Source of the DNA: Tridacna crocea | Lineage: Eukaryota > Mollusca > Bivalvia > Cardiida > Cardiidae | Length of the DNA stretch: 64,000 nucleotides | Direction: 5' to 3' | Assembly: GCA_943736015.1 (NCBI GenBank) | Contig: OX031071.1 | Span: 34,752,619-34,816,618 of the forward strand | In this document: positions 22,896 to 32,268 of the stretch, piece by piece | Layout: every line of letters begins with the position of its first letter | Numbering within the stretch: position 1 is the first letter of the stretch | Translations under genes and position numbers: made by a program | Notes under the pieces: model-generated | What the model saw: only the letters and a program-made list of their open reading frames with translations | What the model was told of the DNA's origin: nothing | Databases searched by the model: none

Positions 22896-25161
22896 TTATT
22901 CTGAACAATGAGGGCACAGAAATGTGCTGTGCCTTCTAATGGTGGACTCCTTCGTGCAGAACTTGACATGAACCCAATGTGTGCAGCCAGGGTTGTCACA
23001 TTTCACCCACTTTACGATGATCAAATAGGGATAATCTCTCAGTCCTTCAGGGGAATGTAGCTTACAAACACAGCAAGCGTCTGATGATGATGTATCATCC
23101 ATTTCAGTATCACTAGTGTCACTAGATTGGTGTACAGCCAAGTTCTTAGACTGTATTCCACTTGTTGATGGCTTTGGTGATGATCTGATAGGTCGTTTGG
23201 CAAATTTTTTACGATTATTCTTAATTTTTTTCAGATTAGATAATGTGGATTTTTCTAGCTCATACTGTACAAGTTTGTTGTGGTATGAATCCTCTGTAAT
23301 GACCAACCCACCAGCTCTGGGTCTTGAGGTAGCACTAACAGTACAAATGCTTTGAGAATTTTGGTTTTGATTTTCAGATTTTTGGGTCTTTTTCTCAGAT
23401 TTTTCTACAAGGAATTTGTTCACATCTTCTCTGTTGATCTTCATGGCAGTGACCTTTTTCACTGGCTGCTCCTCTCGGAAAACCTCTGCTGGATAAAGTT
23501 TATCAGCTGAAACAACTTTTCTCGAGTATGGATATATTCCTGTTTTTCTAAAAGCAGTTTGAATGTTCGTTGGGGTCATGGCTTTGAGGTAGGCTTTACA
23601 TCCAATCTCACACATGTTGTACCTTGTGACTACTTCCCCCATGTTCTTCTTCATAAACATACTACACTCAGCATGGTAATATGATTTAAAAGGTCCATAG
23701 ATACTAACGTCTAGTGGCTGCAGCAAATGACTAGTATGAGGGGGCAATACAAATAGGATCAGATTTTTTTCTTTCGCCCAATCAATCAGAGAAGTTGAGA
23801 TGTGAGATGAGTGACCATCATAAAGCAGAAGTAAAGGCTGTGACGTATCAGTTGAAAATCTTACGTAAGGCAAAAAGTGCTCCTCAAGGTATTTATGGAA
23901 GATGGTAGAGTTAGACCATCCACTGTCAGACAAAACACCTCTTGCTCCAGGGCTGGCTCCCTTCATTAGGTCTGGATTCCACCTTTTCCCTTTAAATACA
24001 AAGTATGGAGGCAGACTGTTGCCAATGGCGTTGGCACACCCAATTAATGTGACAGTGGTTGACTTAGGTGAAACTATCGCCTGAGGTTTACTGTTTGGTG
24101 CAGCAATGATATTTGGTGGTTTGTGATAAGGCTGTAATCCTGTCTCGTCCAAATTGAAAATGTGCGTTGGCTTGTCTTTTAAGTCATATTTTTGAAGAAT
24201 TTCACTCAGATTGTCATAATAAGATGAGATCTGTTCAGGAGTTGCACTTTTCGCACGACAACTTTCCAGACTTCTTGGATTTAGAGAGGTTAGCTTATGT
24301 TTCCAGCGCCCAAGAAACCCATAGAGCCAACAATTGCTCAAGGCTTTTTGTGTTTTCTTATGCCCAAACTGGAAGGCTAGCTCACCACCCAGATGCTGAA
24401 GCTGAACATTTGTGTATCCATAGCCGAGTTCTGCCAATGTCAAAACATGCTCTACAAGAGTCTCTTCTTCTTTGAAGGAGAGTAAAGTGTCTGGACCAGG
24501 AGCACAGTTATCTAGATCTACAAGACCTATAACCCTATCTCTGAGTGTCTGAGCCGGTATGCCATACTTTCTAGCAGTTGTTTTTATAGGGTGACCTTTT
24601 TTAACTTCATTGTAAGCCTTCAGCATCACTTCATTTGTGTAAGCTGGTTTATTTCTGCCCTTCACTTTCTTTTGAGGATGTATCTGTGAAGGAAAATAAA
24701 ACTTTGTATACTCTTTTTTTTCATTTGTTTATTCACTTACCTGTCTAATATGTTGGACAAATCTGTCATCAAAAAATTGCGTATGATTGATACTAATTTT
24801 CTTTTAAACTTTTATTTGCTTATTTCTTACATTCTCTCATGCACATTTATCATGATAAGGCATTAACAATGTTTCGTATATGAAAGTATCACGAAAAACC
24901 AAGATCTCCAAGTACAAGAAACTTAACTTACTTTTGAACAGTATACATTCTTGAGTAATCACGTGACTTCGGTATGTCACGTGACAAGTACTAACCCTGA
25001 ACGCTAACGCGGTATCTGTCAAAAGTTTAACATTTAAAAAAAGTAGAATTTATGGACAAATTGGTTCATAAAATGGTGTCAGGTGATTGATTTTTTCTTA
25101 TTTTCGACAAAAACATTATTTTTTCGTATTTTTTCATTCAAATTACCTGTTTTTTCCTCAT
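22896..25161 (-). CDS. CENP-B/pogo-type DDE transposase with C-terminal PHD-like finger; two coding exons (25161-25147, 24683-22896)
   Basis: Residue numbers count from the GTG at 24665. A pipsqueak-like helix-turn-helix lies at ~8-48 and a CENP-B-type DNA-binding segment at ~60-130. The Tc1/mariner-superfamily DDE domain has D173 (motif NLDETG), D283 (LYDGHSSH) and D319 (LLQPLD), a DD35D spacing. A Lys/Ser-rich linker follows, then a Cys/His finger at ~530-587 (CxxC, CxxxxC, HWVH, CPHC), PHD-like. The frame has no internal stop and all three acidic residues are kept. The GTG is not the start: the minus strand has a pyrimidine-rich acceptor ending at 24684, and the frame is open from 24683. 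A short exon 25161-25147 reads MRKKQ and ends at a GTAATT donor; both junctions are phase 0, giving about 600 residues. AATAAA overlaps the stop codon. Known family role: nuclear DNA binding and cut-and-paste transposition, or domesticated derivatives. Whether this copy is mobile or domesticated cannot be told; no terminal inverted repeats were found. Confidence 0.88.
24684..25146 (-). other. 5' intron of the transposase gene
   Basis: On the minus strand the donor is CAG|GTAATT at 25147/25146 and the acceptor is a pyrimidine-rich tract ending TTCACAG before 24683. Length is 463 bp. The flanking exons join in phase 0 without a stop. This is a prediction from sequence only. Confidence 0.65.
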
Positions 25162-25218
25162 TTCTTCGGCTGCACTGTAAACACAGACTTGTAAACATCC
25201 GGCGTCGACTGTTTGCGG

Positions 25219-25226
25219 TGACGTCA
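25219..25226 (-). promoter_or_regulatory. CRE palindrome TGACGTCA upstream of the transposase gene
   Basis: A perfect CREB/ATF site lies 58 bp before the MRKKQ start codon on the minus strand. Two more TGACGTCA copies lie at 25342-25365. Two CACGTG E-boxes (24955-24985) fall inside the proposed first intron. The position suits a promoter; the function is inferred. Confidence 0.45.
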
Positions 25227-25334
25227 CTAGATCGCACGCGCTGTATCAAGCGTTTTTACGATGCGGACGGAGAAATAGGAAGGAACGGAGATATAGGAAA
25301 CGGGGATATATCTTATAAATACACGTTTGACATC

Positions 25335-25487
25335 ACGTTTGTGTGACGTCATTTATGACGTCATTTTATTCGTATTACATACAAGTGAACAGGTCTTAAG
25401 GATAATACCGCAGGCGCATTTATGAATGTTTTTGTATCATTTGATCTCTATTTTGTGAAATGTCGTTATACGATAAAAGAATCTGAC
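25335..25487 (+). repeat. Right copy of ~145 bp direct repeat flanking the transposase locus
   Basis: Same orientation as 21610-21767; the pair brackets 3.6 kb containing the transposase gene. The repeat carries two CRE-like TGACGTCA sites in this copy. It could be a terminal direct repeat, a duplicated promoter, or two independent copies of a dispersed repeat. Confidence 0.7.
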
Positions 25488-25539
25488 ATTCGTGGGCGTT
25501 TGAGACAAACTTTCATTAAACTCGTCAAAGAAAATGTTA

Positions 25540-25610
25540 TTAACCCTTTGGCTTCTAAGCGCGACTCCCTCACCTTTTGCAGATAGTGTAGATTAAGATC
25601 AGAAGTAACC
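25540..25610 (+). repeat. Second TTAA hairpin repeat (family B), partial
   Basis: TTAACCCTTTGGCTTCTAAG, then ACCTTTTGCAGATAGTGTAG and ATTAAGATCAG. Similar end to the MITE but different interior. Confidence 0.6.
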
Positions 25611-25674
25611 CCACACCCCTCATTCTCAGATAACATACAAAAACTTATCGTTCTATGCACTGGGATGTTGATTG

Positions 25675-25786
25675 ATTGTATTTGCGTATATCTATCGTCG
25701 CCACCGGTTGCCTATATGGGCGACGCCCCCCTGAAGGCTGTAAGTATTGTTAAGGGGATAGTATAGATACAACACATAAACCCATC
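25675..25786 (-). mobile_element. tRNA-derived SINE (type 2), 3' part
   Basis: GATTGTATTTGCGTATATCT, then GCGACGCCCCCCTGAAGGCT, ending at the MITE inserted at 25787. Its 5' head is missing on the far side. Confidence 0.75.
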
Positions 25787-26017
25787 TTAATCTTTTACCA
25801 AAATATGACTAGTTTTTACGTCCCTGAGATAGAAACCTTTTGAAAACATTGTGGGAAAAGGAGAAAATGCTGGTAACCAGCATTTTCTCCTTTTCCCAAA
25901 ATGCTTTCTACCCTGCTGGAAACAAATTTTAATTTTTGAGTTAACTTTTATTATTTCGTCTGCAAGTGCTTTCAATTTAGACAAGTCTAATTTTTTTTAT
26001 GTTTGGTAAAGGGTTAA
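25787..26017 (+). repeat. TTAA palindromic MITE inside a SINE, left arm of the large inverted duplication
   Basis: Flanked by TTAA at 25787 and 26014. The flanks CCCATC and GTTACGCC reconstitute the uninterrupted SINE site seen at 27909-27924. Confidence 0.92.
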
Positions 26018-26324
26018 GTTACGCCCGGCATCCTGGGTACAAAACCGGACTACTTTTCTACGCGACAACCATAACTTTGAATTTTGAACTAAAACAAATT
26101 TTTATTCAATAAAACGCTACCTGGTGCTATTCATTCAGCTATGATCAGCAGTTGAGAGAAATCTGGAGCTAAAACAGGCCTTATTTTTCCACAAACGTAT
26201 TGATAAAAGCCATTTTCTCCATTGATACTTTATAGCGCGTATTACTACAATCTCCTCAATATCGGGGAGAGTGATGCGTCGTATAAGACAGGTCCAATCT
26301 CTGAAGAATATGTCTTGTCAGCCG

Positions 26325-26620
26325 ATATAGGAAAAAAGGTAGAGCGTAGGACTCGTGAACACAATGTTTCGGTTCACTACTGGTTGCAGGTTCGAATCCC
26401 CGGCTTGCCAACTAAGATTACTAATAGTCTCTCGGGTAAGACATTAAACCGAGGTCCCGTGTGACGGTGCCATACGCCGAGCACGTTAAAGAACCAGGCG
26501 AAGCTCTCATTAGTTTCGTCCTGTATCTTTGCACTATCCCCCGTAACAACTAACCATCTTTTTGGGGCGTCGCTCAGATGGGCAACCTGTAGCGACGATA
26601 AATAAACGAAAATAATCAAG
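26325..26620 (+). mobile_element. tRNA-derived SINE (type 2), left arm of inverted duplication
   Basis: Head GGTAGAGCGTAGGACTCG, B-box GCAGGTTCGAATCCC near 26386-26402, body and 3' end GACGATAAATAAACGAAA. Counterpart on the right arm at 27795-28088. Confidence 0.85.
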
Positions 26621-26860
26621 AATATGACATTCCCAGACAACGATACCTACTGACCTATGCAGGCTATAGGGGTCAAAGAATGGGAAGTAACTCAAAGGTT
26701 TGTTTTCTGAATATGCGATAGACAGTTGTCGTTCCTGACAGGCTACACGGACAAGAAAGAAAATCGAATAGTTTCAGATCCTTTAATCCGTAAGCTGCTA
26801 GGCGTGACTTCAAGGACCTTTTGCGGATAGTATATTTGCAGTATAATAAATTCGTTGTAC

Positions 26861-26987
26861 GGTCAGGTGGCAGGGGACTGGGAAACTTGTTCACGGCTGT
26901 GGTGAATCATATCGCCCTGAGTTCGGCTCGGGGCGACCTATTTCACCACGGCTGTGAACAAGTTTCCAAGTCCCCTGCCACCTGACC
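26861..26987. repeat. Near-perfect 127 bp hairpin in the loop of the inverted duplication
   Basis: The left arm begins GGTCAGGTGGCAGGGGACTG; the right arm ends CAAGTCCCCTGCCACCTGACC. An inner CGCCCTGAGTTCGGCTCGGGGCG forms a second stem. Locally GC-rich. Confidence 0.85.
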
Positions 26988-27203
26988 ATAAAACTAATAA
27001 AGTCTCAATTGGACCTAGTATTCAAATTTCAGCCGTCACATGATACCTCTGTTTGGCAGTAAAGTTATGCGGCAACGAAAATCTAAAAGCTTCGTAGATA
27101 AGTAGATTAAAATTAGAGAAAAAAAAATCTCTAAGAAGTTTGAAATGACCTGAGTCCCTCGTGTTGAAAAAGATATTTTTTTTACCTTTTTCCTTCTATA
27201 CGA

Positions 27204-27472
27204 GACCGCCCGGGTGGCTAAGTGGTGAGCGTGTCGGATTCATGACCTGGTAGTTGTCAGTTCGATACCCGGTTGAGGCGAACTTTCTTTCAGGCATATT
27301 TTCGCCTCTCACCTCTGCTGAAGCATGTGAGAAATGTAGTCGGTGGCTTTGGAAAGAAAGGTGTGTTAGTACTGGTGTAAGAAAGATAGGAAACACATAT
27401 GCGTCACCGACAGCCATGATATGACCTAAGCTGTGAAAGTGGCGTTAAACTCCAATACACTCAACCAAATCG
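27204..27472 (+). mobile_element. tRNA-derived SINE (type 1), full, 10 bp target duplication
   Basis: A tRNA-like head carries an A-box-like GTGGCTAAGTGGTGAGCG and a B-box-like GGTAGTTGTCAGTTCGATACC. The core includes GTCGGTGGCTTTGGAAAGAA, and the tail ends GCGTTAAAC...CAATACACTCAACCAAATC. It is flanked by TTCTATACGA at 27194-27203 and 27473-27482. It lies in the loop of the large inverted duplication. It resembles bivalve SINEs with conserved central domains; family name not assigned. Confidence 0.9.
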
Positions 27473-27519
27473 TTCTATACGAATGGAATGAAGGTATTTT
27501 CGGAGAAGGATTTCACCTG

Positions 27520-27632
27520 ATTGGACAGTGTAAGTTCAAGATCAGACTGTACGCTTTGTGCAGTCTGATCTTAATCTATGCTATCCACAAAAGGTCCTTG
27601 AGGTCACGCTTCAATCCTAAAGATTAAAGGAT
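27520..27632 (-). repeat. Family B hairpin repeat, fullest copy
   Basis: AAGATCAGACTGTACGC pairs with GTGCAGTCTGATCTTAAT around TTT; then CCACAAAAGGTCCTTGAGGT and an end near TTAA 27625. Confidence 0.7.
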
Positions 27633-27794
27633 TTGAAACTATTCTATTTTCTTCCTTGTCCGTGTAGCCTGTCAGGAACGACAACTGTCTATCGTATATT
27701 CTTAAAACAAACCATTGAGTTACTTCCCATTGTTAGACCCACAGCATGTCTTGCATAGCTCAATAGGTTTTGTTGTCTGTGTATGTCATAGTCT

Positions 27795-28088
27795 TGATTG
27801 TATTTGCGTTTATTTATCGTCGCCACCGGTTTCCCATATGGGCGACGCGCCCTGAAGACTATTAGTATTGTTACGGGGGATTGTGCAGATACAGGACGAA
27901 ACCCATCTTAAGTTACGCCTGGTTCTTTAAGGTGCTCGGTGTATAGCACCGTCACACAGGACCTCGGTTTAACATCTCATACGAAAGACTATCAGTAATT
28001 TTAGATGGCCAGCCGTGGGGACCTAACCCACATCCTCATGATCACGAGTTCTATGCTCTACCAACTGATCTATGCAGGCTGGTTTGTC
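27795..28088 (-). mobile_element. tRNA-derived SINE (type 2), right arm of inverted duplication
   Basis: Reverse-complement partner of 26325-26620. It contains the uninterrupted site CCCATCTTAAGTTACGCC that is filled by a MITE in two other type 2 copies. Confidence 0.85.
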
Positions 28089-28394
28089 ACAGTCTTCGAA
28101 GATTCGACCTGTTTTATATGACGCATCATTCCCACGATATTGAGGAGATTGTGGTTATAGCGCATTAAAGTAGCAATGGAGAAAATAGCTTTTATCAATT
28201 AATACGTTTGAGGAAAAATCAGACCTGATTTAGCTCCAGATTTCTCTAAACTGCTGAACATCACCAGGTAGCGTTTTATTGAGTAAACGTTTATTTTAGT
28301 TTGAAATTCAAAGGAACAGTTGTGGCGTAGAAAAGTAGTCCGGTTCTGCACCGAGGATGCCCCAATTAGATAGATAAGTATTTGTAGAATGCCA

Positions 28395-28806
28395 TCTAGC
28401 GGGAGATAACGCAGTAGGTATAGCCTACGACTGGAGAACGTGATGTTTAGAGTCACTAAGGATGTGGGTTTGATTCCCACAGCTGGCCACCCAAAATTAC
28501 TAATAATCTTTCGGATGAGACGTTAAAACGAACGTGCACCGAGCACGTAAAAGAACCAGGCGTAACTTAAACTATTACCAAACATCAAAATTAAACTGGT
28601 CCAAATTAAAAGCGTGACTTGCAGACGAAAAAATGAACGGAACTCAAAAAATGTTTGTTTCCAGCAAGGTAGAAAACAATTTGGGAAAAGGAGAAAATGC
28701 TTTCAAAAGGTTCTATCTCAGGTTCGTAAAAACCAGGGATTGTTTGGTAATGAGTTTAGATGGGTTTCGTGTTATATCTGCACCATCCCCACTAACAAAA
28801 TTAATA
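28395..28806 (+). mobile_element. tRNA-derived SINE (type 2), split by a MITE
   Basis: The head and body (28395-28566) end at CCAGGCGTAAC; the MITE 28567-28759 follows; the SINE resumes with ATGGGTTTCG...CCCTGAGG and is then cut. Confidence 0.8.
28567..28759 (-). repeat. TTAA palindromic MITE inside a SINE, right arm of the large inverted duplication
   Basis: Occupies the same SINE TTAA site, in the same relative orientation, as 25787-26017. One palindrome arm is deleted (GGAGAAAATGCTTTCAAAAGG). Confidence 0.85.
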
Positions 28807-29254
28807 GCCCTGAGGCCATCTAGCGGGAGATAATGGGTGGAAACTGAGAATCCATCCAATAGAAGAAAACAAGTTCTAGTTCGGGAAAGAGTTTGTTAAC
28901 TGTACTTGAGACCTTTATTAGTCTCTCATTTGACCTACTAAGTTGACAATTTTGTGTATCTCATTCATTAGGCATAGATCTAGCCGATTCGAAATGGAAA
29001 TTTTGGACATTTAAATCAAAAACGAGGTGTTTTGACTGTGGGGCGTATTCATCCCAGTGTACGGCATGAAGAAAATATCCTGTGACACTATTATTTTTCA
29101 CAGATTTTATCGATAAATTTTTTTGACAAGTCTCAATATAACAGACTTCCAACGGTATGATACTGCTGGACTTTTTTGCACTACAACTAGTGCGCCTGCG
29201 CGTAAAGCGGGATTATGGGATCGAACTTCCTTGGCAACGAACGGCGTCCTCTGT

Positions 29255-29470
29255 GAATGAATGTCAACAATGGAAGCCGTCCTTCTGTATTAAGAAGTTC
29301 TTACCGGGTCTTGTCACTAGATTTTTTTTTCTGCCAATACTTTGACAAACGAGTTAGAAGTGATATGTGATTTGGACATAATCGATCAGATTATAACCTT
29401 GAAAGGTAAAGTAGATCTACATAGCTTATATTTAGTCTTGAATCGATTTCAGTACCCGGAAGTAAATTGT
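29255..29470 (+). repeat. ~215 bp direct repeat, left copy, with promoter-like upstream sequence
   Basis: Matches 35914-36130. It begins GAATGAATGTCAACAATGGA and includes GTGATTTGGACATAAT and TACCCGGAAGTAAATT. Just upstream (29188-29240) are TGCGCCTGCGCG (NRF1-like) and CTTGGCAACG (X-box half). The short frame after ATG 29271 stops after seven codons. Confidence 0.8.
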
Positions 29471-29884
29471 AAGGGCCTTAGACGCAATTTGTCATATCGT
29501 TCAATAGAATGAGGTGCGGAATCGCTAGCAAGAGAGCTCGGGGTCCTAATTTCTTCAAACTGAAGTAGATCTAGCTGATGATCAATCAATTCAGTTCAGA
29601 TGGAAATGACCGTAATACGCGAGGTTAGATGTAGGTACGGAATCGGCCGAGTTTCACGATGAGTGAATTCAGAGGTCACCATACCTAACATAGAAATACC
29701 GAAATTGACCGAAATGGGTTGAAACGGACCGAAATGGGTTGAAACGGACCAGAATGGACCTAAAGTAACGATATAAACTATTTTGGCATTACTTCAGTTA
29801 TTTGTCAAAACCCATGTAAAGAAAGGGAAAACAAACGGAACGGACCTGAACAGACCTTAAGAAATACATATGTATATGGACTTG

Positions 29885-30245
29885 CATCCTCGGATACCCC
29901 AGGGTCTCCCTATTTGCTACGCTACATCGACCCTGGGACAATTGACTAATAAAACTTTGAATCAGCCGCCGAAAATCGATACGAAACGTCATACCGTACA
30001 GTCCACTCGCCCATCACAAAATGATGATAGAACCAATGAAAAGCCAGCATTCGGCCAGCGGTAAAGCGAGCCACCGAAAATCGATACGAAACGTTATAGC
30101 GCACAGTACACTTTCCCATCACAAAATGATGATGGAACCAATGAAAAGCCAGCATTCGGCCAGCGGTAAAGCGAAGGAAATTCAACTAATTGTCCCAGGG
30201 GTCGATGTAGCGTAGCAAATAGGGAACCCGGGGTATCCGAGGATG
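29885..30245. mobile_element. TIR element, 361 bp, 9 bp target duplication, internal tandem duplication
   Basis: ~60 bp inverted ends start CATCCTCGGATACCCC and finish GGGGTATCCGAGGATG. The element is flanked by ATGGACTTG at 29876-29884 and 30246-30254. The inside is a ~105 bp unit in two direct copies (from CCGAAAATCGATACGAAACG at 29968 and 30074). A 9 bp duplication with long TIRs fits a non-autonomous Mutator-like element; the superfamily is inferred. Confidence 0.88.
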
Positions 30246-30404
30246 ATGGACTTGTCAACCAGTGAGAAACTCCGAGACATACCCAAAAAACAGAAAAATA
30301 TTTCCGATATTTGTACAAGAATTTAGTGCCTTCCTGATGTTCCATTGTTTTCTAAATTCAAAGGTTAGCTTCTGCTCTATGTTCAGGTCCATTGCGGTAT
30401 TTCT

Positions 30405-31196
30405 TACCTTCAGTCTGAAGGTCTGCTCCGATGCTATTTTTGTTTCTGGTCTCCGCAGGCCTTCATATCAGCCCCTCTATAAACACTTCTGGAATTAATA
30501 TGATTTTACCCACCTCTTTTCGAACGGCTCTATGCGACAAAGTGTCCAGTGACAGCTAATAAAATGGGCATGGATCGTTAGATAAGTGATTAATCTTTAA
30601 GAGCACACAAAATGTGCTGCAAAATAGCAATTAAATCAATGGGAATTTACCTTTTTTCCCAACGTAAATAAATCCAGTGTAATTTGTAAACAACTAACAC
30701 AGCTACTTCCGTTAGACAGGCATGCGCACTCAACGGAATTTAAATTTTGTACAGTCTGGTTCCCTAATCCTAAACAGCTATGTTCGATCAAGGTGTGTTT
30801 GTTTACAGCAAAATTTGCAACTGAACCGTCCTGTAGCGTGTCAGAGATACTGCGATTTCTGCCGAGACATGCGCATTGATAAGATCACCATGTTTTGATT
30901 TCTGGTGAAGTAGGTCAACGGTTATTTACGTTGAAAAGTACAGATTTGCACAAAGGTAAGAGTTGGATATTAACTAACACCAGTTTGTTTTGTTTTTGTA
31001 AAGATTAATCATTTATCTAACGATCCATGCCCATTTTATTAGCTGTCATTGGAAATTTGGTCGCACAGAGCCGTTCGAAAAGATGCGGGTAAAATCGTAT
31101 TTTTTCCAGATGGGTTTAATGAACGTTGGGCTGAAGGTGTTAGCGGAGACCAGTCACAAAAATAGCATCGGAGCAGACACCTTCAGACTGAAGGTA
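30405..31196. mobile_element. TIR element, 792 bp, 9 bp target duplication
   Basis: Ends TACCTTCAGTCTGAAGGTC and GACACCTTCAGACTGAAGGTA are inverted repeats extending, with gaps, ~250 bp inwards (ATCGTTAGATAAGTGATTAATC / GATTAATCATTTATCTAACGAT). Flanked by GGTATTTCT at 30396-30404 and 31197-31205. No transposase frame. Non-autonomous, Mutator-like by duplication length (inference). Confidence 0.88.
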
Positions 31197-31686
31197 GGTA
31201 TTTCTATACTCCAGTATCCGGGATCTTTTTTAATTTACTGATAGTTCTCACAATTCTACCTCTGATATTGGTATCCAGACGTTTCGACACCCAGTCATTT
31301 CGACACCCAGTCAGTTCGACACCTTTTGGTCATTTCGACCTCTAGTTTGGTCATTTCGACACCAACAATTTTTTTTTGCAAAATTTGGTTGTTTCGACAC
31401 CCGTTCATTTGCAGTGTCAAAAATTTGTTTGTTGTGTGTGTGTATGTTTTTGGACTTTGATAAGTAAATGGAAGTTTCTGAAAGGAAGTGGTTCATTGTT
31501 TTATTGTTCTGCAGTGGCAATACATGTAACAGATGACAGCATCAAACATGTAACACAGGTTAATCAAAAATAACTATGCAGAAATTTTATTATTTTTTTC
31601 CCTTTACTGAAGTAAACTACAGAAATCAATATCTGACCACACGAACTATTCCGTCCATCTTTCATCAACTGAACTCTTAATCTCCC

Positions 31687-31870
31687 TTAACTGTTACCAC
31701 ACAATCCCATGTTGTAATGGTCGACCCTCAGGTACAAGCCTTTTGAACAATTTGTAAAAAAAAAAAACCAACATGTTATCCTTTCCACACAATGTTTTCA
31801 ACCATATCAAAGAAAACTTCCATCACATTGAGTTACATTGAATTTTTGGTCTGCAAATGCTTTCAAGTAA
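31687..31870 (+). repeat. TTAA palindromic MITE, diverged
   Basis: Left end TTAACTGTTACCACACAATCC, eroded core with poly(A), and TTTGGTCTGCAAATGC; the right end is lost. Confidence 0.65.
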
Positions 31871-31968
31871 CACACGCAGAAGTCAACGTTTTGATTGAGT
31901 CAAATTTTTTTGTTGTTTGTTGTTTTCTCTTATAGACAATCAACCATCATATTAGTTTCAGTGGAAAA

Positions 31969-32268
31969 TGATTCATTGAATTTGCGTTTATTTATCGTCG
32001 CCAGCGGTTTCCCATATGGGCGATGCACCCTGAAGGCTGTTAGTATTGTTACGAGGGATAGTGCAGATACAGTACAAAACCCATCCTAAGTTTCGCCTGG
32101 TTCTTTAATGTGCTCGGTGTATACATGTAGCACCGTCACACGGTACCTCGGTTTAACTTCTCATCCGAAAAAATATTAGTGATTCTAGATGGCCAGCCCT
32201 GAGGATCGAACCCACACCCTCATGATCATGAGTCATGCGCTCTACCGACTGAGCTATATAGGCTGGTC
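31969..32268 (-). mobile_element. tRNA-derived SINE (type 2), full, 12 bp target duplication
   Basis: On the minus strand the head reads TATAGCTCAGTCGGTAGAGC, then B-box GTGGGTTCGATCC. The body has AACCGAGGTACCGTGTGACG and the 3' end CGACGATAAATAAACGC. Flanked by TTCAGTGGAAAA at 31957-31968 and 32269-32280. ~300 bp. Reference copy for type 2. Confidence 0.93.

Larger units (their letters stand above)
25720..28802. repeat. Large inverted duplication, arms ~1.1-1.2 kb (25720-26850 and 27575-28802)
   Basis: The right arm is the diverged reverse complement of the left arm over SINE 3' end, MITE, ACCGGACTACTTTTCTACGC, AAACGCTACCTGGTG, a type 2 SINE, GGAAGTAACTCAA, GACAGTTGTCGTTCCTGACA, and AGGACCTTTTGCGGATAG. 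The arms differ by small indels, by loss of a SINE head at ~26024 on the left, and by loss of one MITE palindrome arm on the right. The loop (26851-27574) holds a hairpin and a type 1 SINE. Confidence 0.88.

Noticed and set aside
23116..24475. Plus-strand frames of 60-102 codons
   Set aside because: Antisense shadows of the transposase coding exon.
21610..25487. LTR retrotransposon flanking the transposase
   Set aside because: The direct repeats are short, lack TG...CA ends, and no gag, RT or integrase frame lies between them.
29946..30215. Overlapping frames with repeated MKSQHSASGKA-type peptide
   Set aside because: Produced by the duplicated inner unit of the 361 bp TIR element.
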